Assembly (NCBI RefSeq): GCF_021389975.1
Contig: NZ_CP089981.1
Location: forward strand, 3,683,501-3,747,500
Reading direction: 5' to 3'
Source: Fulvivirga ulvae
Lineage (GTDB): Bacteria; Bacteroidota; Bacteroidia; Cytophagales; Cyclobacteriaceae
Length of the DNA: 64,000 nucleotides
The notes under the pieces were generated by a model, which saw only the letters and a program-made list of their open reading frames with translations, ran no database searches and was not told the DNA's origin. How positions within the stretch are numbered: position 1 is the stretch's first letter; the number at the start of each line of letters is the position of its first letter. The position numbers were made by a program, and so were the translations under genes. Shown here in pieces: positions 7,219-16,321 of the stretch.

Positions 7219-9070
7219 GGTCTTGATGTTTTAATATGGCTTGCTTTATTTCTTCTACACTGAAAGGGATGCCTTTTGTCTTATTAACAGAAATGGCATC
7301 AATCAGAAAACGCTCCCGGATCAGTTTGGAGAGCTGTCCGCGGTTCATCTCAGGGATGATAACGCGTTTGAAACTTCTCAATAAACTCTCCAGGTTTTTT
7401 GGAAACGGGTTGATATGTCTTAAATGTATATGGGCTACGGAAATTCCCTCTTCTATCAAATCTTTTACAGCCCGCTCTATAGAGCCGAATGTTGAGCCCC
7501 AGCCCAAAACCAATAGATCGGCTCCTTCATTGCCCCGGTGAATGATCTGATCAGGCAAGTCTAAAGCAATGTCATTTACCTTTTTCTCCCTTATGCGGAT
7601 CATTTCCTGGTGGTTTTCTGGATTGTAAGATACATTACCTGTTCGCAATTCCTTTTCAAGCCCTCCGAGCCGGTGCTCGAAACCCTTAATGCCGGGCACT
7701 GCCCATGGTCTTACCTCATGCTCATCACGCTCATAGGGGAGAAACTTATCCTCAAGAAAATCAGTTTTATCCGGTCTTCTTGGAGTAATGGTTTTCAGGT
7801 CTTTTGAGGTAGGGAACCTCCAGGGCTCTGCGCCATTGGCGATATACCCATCAGATAGTACCACCACCGGGGTCATGTGCTCTATGGCTATTCTGCAAGC
7901 TTCATAGATGGTATCAAAGCAGTCTTTTGGAGATGCGGCAGCGAAAACAGGCATTGGCGCTTCCCCGTTTCTTCCATACAGCATTTGAAGCAAATCTGCC
8001 TGCTCGGTTTTGGTAGGCAAGCCGGTGGAAGGGCCGCCACGCTGTACATTCACCACAATCAGAGGTAGTTCCAGCATCACGGCCAGACCCATCGCCTCAG
8101 CCTTAAGTGCTATTCCGGGGCCTGATGATCCGGTAATGGCCAGTGAGCCACCAAAGGAAGCCCCTATGGCAGCACATACCGCAGCTATTTCGTCTTCCGC
8201 CTGGAATGTTTTTACACCAAAGCTTTTATGCTTGGAGAGTTCATGCAAAATATCTGAAGCTGGTGTGATAGGGTAGCTGGCATACATCAGCTCGAAGTTA
8301 TTATGATTTGCTGCAGCCACCATGCCTAATGCGGTAGCCTGGTTACCACTTATATTTCTATACTTTCCTTTTTGTAAAGGGGCAGGTTTAACCTCATATC
8401 GGGAGGTGAAGGTCTCGCTGGTCTCGCCATAATGATAGCCTGTTTTCAAAGCTTTGGTATTGGCGTCAGCAATCTCCGGTTTGGATTTAAATTTATGCTG
8501 AATGAATTTTATCGTATTGTCAGGGCTTTGACTAAACATCCAGTATATAAAACCGAGCACAAACATGTTTTTGCACCGGTCTATTTCCTTGACCGAAAGG
8601 CCGGAATCTTTAAGGGCCTCTTTGGTAAGCTTTGAAATATCTATGGCATGGACTTCGTAGTTTTCCAGAGAGTCGTTGGTCAGTGGGTTTTCATCGTCTA
8701 TATACTTGGCCAGCTTCAGGTTCTTACTGTCAAAGCCACTTATGTTAGCCACAATTACGCCTCCTTGCCTGAGGTTGTGGAGGTTCACTTTAAGGGCGGC
8801 AGCATTCATCACCACCAGCACATCGTATTGATCACCGGGTGTGAATACCTCTACACTGCCAAATTTGAGCTGAAAGCCGGAAACACCCGCTTCAGTGCCT
8901 ATAGGGGCTCTGATCTCAGCTGGAAAGTTTGGAAATGTGCTGATGTCGTTGCCAAATAACTCTACCGTTTCGGTGAATTGTCCGCCGGTAAACTGAATAC
9001 CATCACCAGAGTCTCCCGCGAAAAGGATAACTACCTCTTTTTTAGAGCGGTTTATATTAATTTCCTTCAT
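7199..9070 (-). CDS. korA: 2-oxoacid:acceptor oxidoreductase, alpha subunit (KorA, gamma-alpha fusion)
   Basis: This 623-residue subunit is a fusion of the gamma domain (about 1-190, starting VVILFAGDSGDGIQFTGGQ) with the alpha pyrimidine-binding domain (from about 240, GNQATALGMVAAA, YPITPASDI, QAEDEIAAV, GSSGPGIALKAE) and the C-terminal transketolase-like domain. This architecture is the usual one in Bacteroidota KorAB complexes, which oxidise 2-oxoglutarate to succinyl-CoA and reduce ferredoxin. It is the first gene of the korA-korB pair. No consensus promoter is obvious in the 131 bases upstream. Confidence 0.92.
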   Translation of the reverse strand: MKEININRSKKEVVILFAGDSGDGIQFTGGQFTETVELFGNDISTFPNFPAEIRAPIGTEAGVSGFQLKFGSVEVFTPGDQYDVLVVMNAAALKVNLHNLRQGGVIVANISGFDSKNLKLAKYIDDENPLTNDSLENYEVHAIDISKLTKEALKDSGLSVKEIDRCKNMFVLGFIYWMFSQSPDNTIKFIQHKFKSKPEIADANTKALKTGYHYGETSETFTSRYEVKPAPLQKGKYRNISGNQATALGMVAAANHNNFELMYASYPITPASDILHELSKHKSFGVKTFQAEDEIAAVCAAIGASFGGSLAITGSSGPGIALKAEAMGLAVMLELPLIVVNVQRGGPSTGLPTKTEQADLLQMLYGRNGEAPMPVFAAASPKDCFDTIYEACRIAIEHMTPVVVLSDGYIANGAEPWRFPTSKDLKTITPRRPDKTDFLEDKFLPYERDEHEVRPWAVPGIKGFEHRLGGLEKELRTGNVSYNPENHQEMIRIREKKVNDIALDLPDQIIHRGNEGADLLVLGWGSTFGSIERAVKDLIEEGISVAHIHLRHINPFPKNLESLLRSFKRVIIPEMNRGQLSKLIRERFLIDAISVNKTKGIPFSVEEIKQAILKHQDHVSTSA

Positions 9071-9201
9071 GACGTTTAAGGGTTATGCCATCATGAGTAT
9101 TAATTTACGAAAAGAAATGCAGAGGAACAGGAGAAACCCGTCATAATTGAGGGGTGATTTTTGTTATGATCTTACACTCAAGTCTGTATTAACGTACCCT
9201 A

Positions 9202-9585
9202 CTAGCGAACTGTGTCTGGGTAGATGAGGTTTTCCTTTAAAAATACAGTATCCATTTCCCAATGAGCACCTTTTCGAGCACCACCCCCGTGGGGATTGAA
9301 TGCCCGGATTGTATCTGTTTTATAGTTCTCTTTTTCTACAAGCTCATAAATCATCACGGGTGGTGCTTCACCACCGGGAAATGCAAATTCCCAAAACCTT
9401 CGTTCTTTCAACAGAAAGAAACCAAGGGAGTCTGTATATGCTTCTGCAACTTTACAGCCTTTCAGGGGCATTCTGGTTTTATGGTCATAAACATAACCGG
9501 TTATACGGGGCCTCTCGGTTCTGCTGACCAGGCAGGCCGATAACATAATGAGCAGCACTGGGGCAATTATTACCTGTTTTATCAT
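9202..9585 (-). CDS. Small lipoprotein with carboxypeptidase-regulatory-like domain
   Basis: The 127-residue product starts with a type II signal peptide; the lipobox LSAC puts the lipidated cysteine at about residue 18. The mature part begins with ITGYVYDHKTRMPLKGCKVAEAYTDSLGFFLL, the pattern of a carboxypeptidase-regulatory (CarboxypepD_reg) beta-sandwich, and runs to the end without another domain. It is probably anchored in the outer or inner membrane facing the periplasm. The role is unknown. It lies on the same strand as dgkA, 30 bases beyond that gene's stop, so it may be the last gene of that transcript. Confidence 0.7.
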   Translation of the reverse strand: MIKQVIIAPVLLIMLSACLVSRTERPRITGYVYDHKTRMPLKGCKVAEAYTDSLGFFLLKERRFWEFAFPGGEAPPVMIYELVEKENYKTDTIRAFNPHGGGARKGAHWEMDTVFLKENLIYPDTVR

Positions 9586-9615
9586 AGTGAGTGGCCGGAG
9601 TTAAATTAATTGCCC

Positions 9616-9984
9616 TTAATAGAGCTTTCCGGCAAAAATAGTAATACCCACAATACCTGCAGCAATAGCAATGATCAAAACTGCTCCGGCAGCAATATCC
9701 TTGGCTTTGCCAACTTTAGGGTGCAGTTCTGGATGAAGTATATCCATAAATTTTTCAAGACTGGTATTAAAAGCTTCCGCCATAAGTACCAGGCCTATCA
9801 TAGTGACAATGATCAGCCATTCGGTAGTACTTACCTGCAAATAGAAACCCAAAGCTATGGCAACCGCAGCAGCCAGTAGGTGATAGCGGAAGTTATTCTC
9901 CTCTTTGACCAGAAATTTAATTCCCTGAAAAGCATATTTAAAGCTTTTTAGGTTCTTTTTGATGCTATTTGTGAGTCCTTTCAT
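9616..9984 (-). CDS. dgkA: Diacylglycerol/undecaprenol kinase family protein (DgkA)
   Basis: This 122-residue integral membrane kinase has the three helices of the DgkA family and its conserved stretch EAFNTSLEKFMDILHP...GKAKDIAAGAVL, which contains the catalytic Glu and the nucleotide-binding Lys-Asp. Members phosphorylate diacylglycerol or, in many bacteria, undecaprenol with ATP; which lipid is used here cannot be read from the sequence. The N-terminus NSIKKNLKSFKYAFQGI matches the amphipathic start of the family. Its start overlaps the end of the DUF1361 gene by 20 bases, indicating translational coupling. Confidence 0.88.
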   Translation of the reverse strand: MKGLTNSIKKNLKSFKYAFQGIKFLVKEENNFRYHLLAAAVAIALGFYLQVSTTEWLIIVTMIGLVLMAEAFNTSLEKFMDILHPELHPKVGKAKDIAAGAVLIIAIAAGIVGITIFAGKLY

Positions 9985-10633
9985 AAGACGTTATGCTTTT
10001 GAGCATGTAGTAAGCTATGAATAATAGCGCTGAAAAACCAATGGTCATTTTTATGGCCTGGGGGTTGCTCAACTGGATGAATATATCGTGCATTAAATTA
10101 AATGGATTAACGAATAAGTCCCAACTATTCCAGCGTTGCACCCTGCCGAGGTAAATACCAAAGCCAGTGAGGATCAGGCTTGCAATGATGATCAACCATG
10201 TTTTAATAAAGCTAAAATTCTTTTCAAGAACTTTATGCACTACATGCAGGGAATAAAGGCCTACAACCAATCCGGTAAAGGCGCACGAAAAAAGCAGCAA
10301 AGTATCAGACCAGATCGAAGGGTTAAACCTTGTATTGAGATGTACCAGGTCAGTGATGATATAGGGCGAATTAGGAAAGAATAGCAGCCAGAGACAAAAC
10401 ATACCTGCAGATTTCCATTTTTTTAGCGGCTTCATTTGTAACCTGTACGTCCATATTTTGGCAAAAAACAAAGGCACCCAGGCGAGAAAGAGGTTCCAGG
10501 CCAGAAAGAAATAGGTGATATTGGACGACCTCACATAACTTGCTGTGATAAGCATAATGCAAAATATAGAAAGCTGAGTCAGAGCCATCACGGGATGGTT
10601 TATTGAGGATAATTTATTGATTATGGTTTTCAT
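9965..10633 (-). CDS. DUF1361 family membrane protein
   Basis: The 222-residue protein has about six hydrophobic helices and the family signature FLAWNLFLAWVPLFFA followed by FFPNSPYIITDLVHL and, near the end, QRWNSWDLFVNP. DUF1361 has no established function. It lies between a B12-binding radical SAM gene (4 bases upstream) and dgkA (20-base overlap), so the three are almost certainly one operon. This suggests a membrane-lipid or envelope role, but that is inference from context only. Confidence 0.85.
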   Translation of the reverse strand: MKTIINKLSSINHPVMALTQLSIFCIMLITASYVRSSNITYFFLAWNLFLAWVPLFFAKIWTYRLQMKPLKKWKSAGMFCLWLLFFPNSPYIITDLVHLNTRFNPSIWSDTLLLFSCAFTGLVVGLYSLHVVHKVLEKNFSFIKTWLIIIASLILTGFGIYLGRVQRWNSWDLFVNPFNLMHDIFIQLSNPQAIKMTIGFSALLFIAYYMLKSITSYERTHK

Positions 10634-10637
10634 AAGT

Positions 10638-12068
10638 TTAAGTATTAGCAGTTTTATAGTTGAGATTAATTTTTTGCAGGCTGTTGTCAGTTTCTGACTT
10701 ATTCTGGGTACTATTCACTTTTGATAGGATGGATTCCAGTAAGGGTAGCATGCCTGAAAGACTACCGCTTTTAATAATGAAATTCCAAAGAGGTTCAAAT
10801 TTCTTCCAACCACCGGCATAAAAAAAATGCTTTAACATATGCTTGAAAGCTTCATGATGCAATGAAGATTTGACAATATTATTCCATGAGTAAAACTCCT
10901 TATAGGCCCACCAGTATCCTTCTTCAAGTTGCTCGGCAGTGAGGTTCCTGGTTTTGTACACTACATGCCTGGTATCGTATAGGTCCCAGTTTCTACTAGT
11001 GATCCGGCCAGCCTTTTCCATGTCACTGAAAAGTTTAGTGCCGGGATATGGTGTAAGCACATGATAGGTTGAAGTTGTGATCCCATTGGTTACACCCCAG
11101 TCAACAGTTCTTTTGAATACATCCTGATTATCCTCATCCAAACCAAATACAAAGCTGCCATTAATCATTATTCCAAGATCATGAAGGCGTTGTACTGCGT
11201 CTTCATAGCTTTTCTTCATATTCTGTTTTTTGTTGCTTTGTTTGAGGTTTTCGGGTGAAAATGTTTCAAAACCAACAAACACACTGCGCAATCCTGCTTC
11301 TGCTGCTTTTTCAATAAGATTGCCCCTGAGTATAGAATCAACAGTGGCAGCCCCTTGAAATATCCGGTTCATTCCTTTCATCCCTTCGAAAAGAGATGAA
11401 GCAAACTTCGAATTGCCAAGCAAATGATCATCCAGAAAATATAGATGACGGCCGGGTAACCTCTCAATTTCTGATAAGGCATCATCCACAAGTTGGGTAT
11501 AGAAAGATTTACCACCCTGGAAAAAGGCGTCTTTATAACAGAAGTCGCAGTGATGAGGGCAGCCTCGGGTGACCACAATTGAGTTTGGTACCAGATACAG
11601 GTGCCTCTTTATCAGGTCACGACGTATAGGAGGTATGCCAGCGAGTGTACGTTTATCAGAGAAGTATCGTTTTTTTTGTGCTCCTTTCTTAAAATCCTTC
11701 AGAAACTGAGGAAATGTATCTTCTCCTGGGCCTATAAAAATAGAGTCTGCGTGTGGGAGTGCTTCCTCAGGAAGAGAAGTGACGTGTAATCCTCCCAGAA
11801 TTACATAGCAACCTTTAGCCTTGTAATGATCAGCAATATGATAAGCCCGGTATGCATTAGTGATGTAAACCTGTATTATAACCAGGTCAGGTTCATCGTC
11901 AAGTGTTAGTTTTTCTACGTGCTGATCCAGTAATTCAACCTCATCATGAGGGTCGAGATAGGCGGCTAGTGTAGCTAGTCCAAGAGGAGGAAAGAGCGAG
12001 TACTTAATAGGGCGCCAAAAGGGGCTTTCAGCCTCAGTAAGTGCGGGAAGTATCAGTTTTACCTTCAT
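10638..12068 (-). CDS. B12-binding domain radical SAM protein
   Basis: The 476-residue enzyme has an N-terminal cobalamin-binding Rossmann domain (about 1-140, starting KVKLILPALTEAESPFW, with LGGLHVTSLPEEAL and GPGEDTFPQFL) and a radical SAM core whose CPHHCDFC (about residues 168-176) binds the 4Fe-4S cluster. The classical B12 motif DxHxxG is not evident, as in many members of this class. Such proteins often methylate or rearrange unreactive carbons, including lipid and hopanoid carbons; the substrate here is unknown. It is first in an operon with a DUF1361 protein and DgkA. The upstream region has two similar dyads and a leader hairpin that may control it. Confidence 0.85.
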   Translation of the reverse strand: MKVKLILPALTEAESPFWRPIKYSLFPPLGLATLAAYLDPHDEVELLDQHVEKLTLDDEPDLVIIQVYITNAYRAYHIADHYKAKGCYVILGGLHVTSLPEEALPHADSIFIGPGEDTFPQFLKDFKKGAQKKRYFSDKRTLAGIPPIRRDLIKRHLYLVPNSIVVTRGCPHHCDFCYKDAFFQGGKSFYTQLVDDALSEIERLPGRHLYFLDDHLLGNSKFASSLFEGMKGMNRIFQGAATVDSILRGNLIEKAAEAGLRSVFVGFETFSPENLKQSNKKQNMKKSYEDAVQRLHDLGIMINGSFVFGLDEDNQDVFKRTVDWGVTNGITTSTYHVLTPYPGTKLFSDMEKAGRITSRNWDLYDTRHVVYKTRNLTAEQLEEGYWWAYKEFYSWNNIVKSSLHHEAFKHMLKHFFYAGGWKKFEPLWNFIIKSGSLSGMLPLLESILSKVNSTQNKSETDNSLQKINLNYKTANT

Positions 12069-12086
12069 TCTGTTTCTTTAAAAGTG

Positions 12087-12173
12087 CTTTGAATTTCAAA
12101 GTAAATAATTTTTAAAAAGGCCAGATCTTTTAGTTCTGGCTTGTTATTTAAAAAGAACTTTGAGTTACAAAGT
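12087..12173. promoter_or_regulatory. Twin CTTTG-N5-CAAAG dyads and leader hairpin
   Basis: CTTTG-AATTT-CAAAG (12087-12101) and ACTTTG-AGTTA-CAAAGT (12157-12173) are two similar inverted repeats, each followed by TAAA, with centres 71 bases apart. Between them GCCAGA and TCTGGC (within 12113-12140) form a hairpin that, read on the minus strand, is followed by CCTTTTT like an attenuator. The second dyad contains a minus-strand TTACTTTG that could act as a -7 element with TTTG 17 bases upstream. Dual operators for a dimeric repressor is one reading; divergent promoter elements is another. Confidence 0.45.
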
Positions 12174-12283
12174 AAAGGAAATTGGAATGAAACAAAAAAA
12201 CTTTTATAGTTTTGTTTTGTCTAACATAAAGAGGTTACTCAATAATAATTGCATTATAACAGATTATTTTAAACTACTGTACT

Positions 12284-13732
12284 ATGACGAAGTTTTTGCT
12301 GGCCGGTTTGTTGTTTATTTCAGTATCATTAGCACTTAACGCCCAGAAGGTTGCATATGAACATAAGTTTGATGGTTATATTGAAGGAGACTTTTTGGGC
12401 TTCCCGGATGCTTCAGGCAATATGGTTACCAGTTACCTGTCCTACATTAACGGTACCCCAAAAATATATAAAACTCATTTAGTATTTAAGACTGCCAATG
12501 AAACGAAGGATATAGTTTTTCCAGGTAAATTGATTATATCTGGCTATAGCTATGATGATAGAAGTTTTACTTTTTTTTATCAAAATCAATTTGCTGTTGA
12601 TGATAATCAACCCGTCATTGATATGATCCAGATCTCTAAAGATGGTCTTGAAATGTTGGGGAGTGGTAAGCTAGAGTATGAAGGGGAGTCCATTATAAGC
12701 AACTTTCAATATAACGGACTTTATTATTTAATTACAGCTTCCAAGTCGAAAGAGGACTTAATTGTTCGAACCATAAGCGGCCCTGATCAGGTAAATAAGC
12801 GTGTGTTTAGCGTAAGTAAAAACACGGCCAGGAAATTGTCTAAAATGAGATTTAGCTTTATTCAGGATGACTTTGAGATGCCTATTCAGCATATAGTTTT
12901 TAAGAATAAGATTTTCTTTCATGATAATAAGCTAATAATGATTACCCCCACTTCCCTTGGAGATAGCAAGGAAGGGCAGTTGAATCTGGTTTCTTTGGAT
13001 TTGGATTCTAAGTCTACAGGTTTAAAGCACTTCAGTCATAAATTTGGTTCTTATAATTACTTCCCTTATAAGGGAAAGTTATATTTTATTCATCTAAATA
13101 AGAAAGCACTCATCTTACAAATAAGAGGTGTTGATGATCTTACTGTTATTCGTGAGTATTCCTATACACCAGATAAAGAGGTTAATATATTTAATTCACC
13201 CGTTTATAAAGAGACTGAGGTAGTGGAACTGGATGCTGATAAGAATTTAGCTAAGCAAAAATTTAAGGAAATAGGTGTTGGAGAGGAATTTATCAATGTC
13301 ATCGGCAGTGGCGATGAGATTAAATTGATGATTGGCTCCGCTGTATTTCCTGGTCAGAAAAACTTGATTCCTGGGCAAAAAACAGTTTCTACGCCGGCAT
13401 CTCCCGGTTACTATAAAATTTTAGAGTTTTCGTCAGGTACTTATAATAAACCGGGGTATAAACCTGAAACATACATGAGTTATACTATTGATGACGCTAC
13501 AAAATATTATGTATACGGATATTTAAATGCATCTGATTATACTGTCAGTACAGGTCAGCATGACCATTTCAGTGCTTATTATAACATTGAAAGCTTTGTT
13601 GAAAAAGAGAGGGATATTAAGAAAAGTCGCATAAGCAGCTACAACATATACAATAGCCTCAAGAATATATACCTGATTTCTTACTCGAAGAAGTCTAACA
13701 TGCTAACAGTGCGAAGCTGGGATGGTATGTAA
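12284..13732 (+). CDS. Secreted protein of unknown function
   Basis: I do not recognise this 482-residue protein. It has a clear Sec signal peptide (residues 1-20, ending LALNAQ) and no further transmembrane helix. The mature part is rich in alternating beta-type segments with many Tyr, Phe and Lys residues (for example FTFFYQNQF and SYNYFPYKGKLYFIHLN), compatible with a beta-propeller, but no named repeat is identifiable. There is no C-terminal sorting domain, so it is probably periplasmic. The codons look more AT-rich than in the neighbouring genes. A -7-like TAGTTTTG lies at 12207-12214. It is divergent from the radical SAM operon and convergent with nadB. Confidence 0.7.
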   Translation: MTKFLLAGLLFISVSLALNAQKVAYEHKFDGYIEGDFLGFPDASGNMVTSYLSYINGTPKIYKTHLVFKTANETKDIVFPGKLIISGYSYDDRSFTFFYQNQFAVDDNQPVIDMIQISKDGLEMLGSGKLEYEGESIISNFQYNGLYYLITASKSKEDLIVRTISGPDQVNKRVFSVSKNTARKLSKMRFSFIQDDFEMPIQHIVFKNKIFFHDNKLIMITPTSLGDSKEGQLNLVSLDLDSKSTGLKHFSHKFGSYNYFPYKGKLYFIHLNKKALILQIRGVDDLTVIREYSYTPDKEVNIFNSPVYKETEVVELDADKNLAKQKFKEIGVGEEFINVIGSGDEIKLMIGSAVFPGQKNLIPGQKTVSTPASPGYYKILEFSSGTYNKPGYKPETYMSYTIDDATKYYVYGYLNASDYTVSTGQHDHFSAYYNIESFVEKERDIKKSRISSYNIYNSLKNIYLISYSKKSNMLTVRSWDGM

Positions 13733-13745
13733 GTAAGTAACTTTA

Positions 13746-15312
13746 CTACCTCACATCCACACTATAAAAAGTCCCCCTGTTCTCCTTCTGTTCCATGGAG
13801 TGTTTTACGATAAGGTAGGCAACATTGATCATGTTACGCAGCTCGCACAACTGAGGTGACAGGGTGGTAGTTTTGTAAAGTTTTTCTGTCTCTTCAAATA
13901 TTACATGAAGCCGGTTCAGGGCACGTTCCAGGCGCTCATTGGAACGTACTATGCCCACATAGTTGCTCATGATATTTTTTACTTCGGTTCTGTTGTGGTT
14001 GATCAGTACCCATTCTCGTGGTTTGGTGGTGCCTTCGGCCTGCCATTCGGGTATATTGTCCTGAAAATTAATACTATCAATTTTACCTGCTACATCTTCG
14101 AAACAGCGGTGAGCGAATACTAATGCTTCAAAGTAGTGAGTTGGAGGCCAGTCTGTTAGCACCATGAAGACCTGTGCAGGCTACTTCTCCGCAGCAGTAC
14201 AGGTTCTCGATGTTGGTATTGCCGTGTGCATCCGTTTTTACGCCACCACAAAGGTAATGTGCTGCCGGGGCGACTGGTATCATATCCTTAGCTACATCAA
14301 CGCCTGATTCAAGACATTTCTGATATATATTGGGGAAGTGTTTTTTGAACTCTTCTATATCCAGGTGCCGGCAATCCAGGTATGTGCATTCTTCTCCTCG
14401 GGCTTTCATTTCGGTATCAATGGCCCTTGCCACGATGTCCCTTGAGGCCAGAGATCCGCGCTCATCATATTTTTCCATGAAGGATTTCCCCTCTTTGGTT
14501 TTGAGCACCGCACCAAAGCCTCTTACCGCTTCTGATATCAGGAAAGCCGTATCTCCGGCATGGCCATAAAGCGCTGTAGGGTGAAACTGCACAAACTGCA
14601 TATGCTCCATAGCAGCCTTGGCACGATAAGCCATAGCTATGCCGTCACCGGTGGCCACTTCCGGATTGGTAGTGATCTTGTAGGTCTGACCGATACCGCC
14701 GGAGGCCAGTACGGTAGTTTTTGCTATGTAGGTCTCTATTTTGTGGGTTTTCAGATCCATCACGTAAGCGCCGAAACACTTGATATCGGTGCTCTTTTTA
14801 GTGACTTCTACACCTAAATGGTGCTGAGTGATCAGGTCTACGGCAAAGCGGTATTCTAAAATCTCAACATTATCAAATGACCGGGCCTTTTCGAGCAGTG
14901 TGCTTTGGATTTTGAAGCCTGTTACGTCTTTATAGTGCAGGATGCGGCGGGCAGAGTGGGCACCTTCCATGCCCAGGTGGTAGTTGCCATCTGCATCGCG
15001 GTCAAATTCGGTGCCCAGGTCAATGATCTCCTGCAGCCTGGCCGGGCCTTCTTCCACTACCAGGTCTACCGTGGCTTTGCTGCAAAGGCCATCGCCTGCT
15101 TTGAGAGTATCCTCTTTATGTTTTTCGAAGTTGTCATTCAGAAAATCCATTACCACAGCTATGCCTCCTTGTGCATACCGGGTATTGCTTTCGCTAACAA
15201 TAGATTTGGTAACGATGGTGATCTTCTTTTCCGGAAACCGGGTGGCTGCCTTTACGGCAAAGCTCAACCCTGCAAGACCGGAACCTATGATTAAAAAATC
15301 AGTTTTGTGCAT
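13746..15312 (-). CDS. nadB: L-aspartate oxidase, reading frame interrupted by a one-base shift
   Basis: NadB oxidises L-aspartate to iminoaspartate with FAD, the first step of de novo NAD synthesis. The 5' frame (15312 down to a TGA at 14128-14130) encodes 394 residues with the FAD motif IIGSGLAGLSFAVKA and the late signature GEVACTGLHGANRLASNSLL. The rest (EALVFAHRCFEDVAGK to the end at 13746, 127 residues) continues in the +1 frame. Joining the two at CTT-T-GAA restores a normal ~521-residue NadB with no residue missing. The site is CTA CTT TGA A, so one extra T, a real lesion, a sequencing error or programmed +1 slippage are all possible. It follows nadA after 4 bases. Confidence 0.88.
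14127..14136 (-). other. nadB: nadB +1 frameshift site (CTT TGA)
   Basis: Read on the minus strand the junction is CTA CTT TGA A. Sliding one base forward on CTT (to TTT) would skip the in-frame TGA and enter GAA GCA TTA, which encodes the conserved NadB continuation EAL. CTT TGA is also the core of the prfB autoregulatory frameshift site, but the Shine-Dalgarno-like stimulator found 5' of the prfB site is absent here. Confidence 0.6.
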
Positions 15313-15316
15313 GATG

Positions 15317-16321
15317 TTATGATAACTCCAGCATTCTTTCTATCGGGCGTAAAGCTTTTTCACGGATACCTTCGGGTAAGATGATCTCCGGCTGTTCATA
15401 CTTCATGCATAAATAAAGCTTCTGTAAGGTGTTCATTTTCATATACCCACACTCACTGCATGCACACTTGTTTTCTTCATAAGCTGGCGCTGCAATGATC
15501 TTCTTATGAGGAATTTCCTTGCTCATCTGGTGAAGTATACCTGCTTCAGTAGCTACAATAAATTCTTCCGCCGGGTCATTTTTTACGTATTCAATCAATT
15601 TGGCAGTTGACCCAATGAATGTAGCCACTTTCAGAATATGGCTTTCTGATTCAGGGTGTGCTATAATTTTAGCGTTAGGGTGTTCTTTGTGAGCAGCCAG
15701 GAGTTTGTCAATGCTAAAAGCTTCATGCACCATACAGGCGCCGCTCCATAGCAACATATCCCTGCCGGTCTCTTTGATCAGGTACTTGCCAAGGTTAATA
15801 TCAGGGGCAAAAATGATCGGCTTGTCTTTTGGAATGGAGTTTATTATTTTGACAGCATTGGAGCTGGTACATACAATATCGCTTAATGCCTTGATCTCGG
15901 CAGAGCAATTCACATAAGTAACTACTATATGATCAGGATGCTGCTTTACAAAGGCTCCAAACTCTTCGGGTGTACATGAGTCTGCCAGGGAGCAGCCGGC
16001 TTTTAAATCGGGGAGCAGTACCTTTTTCTCAGGACTAAGCACTTTAGCGGTTTCTGCCATAAAATGTACACCGGCAAATACGATGATGTCCGCATCAGTT
16101 CCCGCAGCTTGTTGCGCTAATCCAAGACTGTCTCCAACAAAATCAGCAATATCCTGTATTTCAGGAAATTGATAGTAGTGTGCTAAGATCACCGCGTTCT
16201 TCTCTTTCCTGAGCCTGTTGATCTCGCTGACAAAATCCATATCAGGTTTTACAGGAAGGTCAAGAAATCCTTTATTTTCCAATTGTTTTCTCGCAGTCTC
16301 TTGTTGCTCTAATGTTATCAT
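15317..16321 (-). CDS. nadA: Quinolinate synthase (NadA)
   Basis: NadA condenses iminoaspartate with dihydroxyacetone phosphate to quinolinate using a 4Fe-4S cluster. The 334-residue product shows the family triad of half-domains and the three cluster cysteines in GCSLADSC, WSGACMVHE and CACSECGYMKMNTL, plus the substrate motifs ILAHYYQ, VTYVNCSAEIKA and AHPES. I start it at the ATG giving MITLEQQ; an upstream ATG (16378) would add 19 residues rich in Phe and Gln that the family lacks. It is the first gene of the nadA-nadB pair (4-base gap), so NadB's substrate product is passed directly to NadA. Confidence 0.93.
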   Translation of the reverse strand: MITLEQQETARKQLENKGFLDLPVKPDMDFVSEINRLRKEKNAVILAHYYQFPEIQDIADFVGDSLGLAQQAAGTDADIIVFAGVHFMAETAKVLSPEKKVLLPDLKAGCSLADSCTPEEFGAFVKQHPDHIVVTYVNCSAEIKALSDIVCTSSNAVKIINSIPKDKPIIFAPDINLGKYLIKETGRDMLLWSGACMVHEAFSIDKLLAAHKEHPNAKIIAHPESESHILKVATFIGSTAKLIEYVKNDPAEEFIVATEAGILHQMSKEIPHKKIIAAPAYEENKCACSECGYMKMNTLQKLYLCMKYEQPEIILPEGIREKALRPIERMLELS

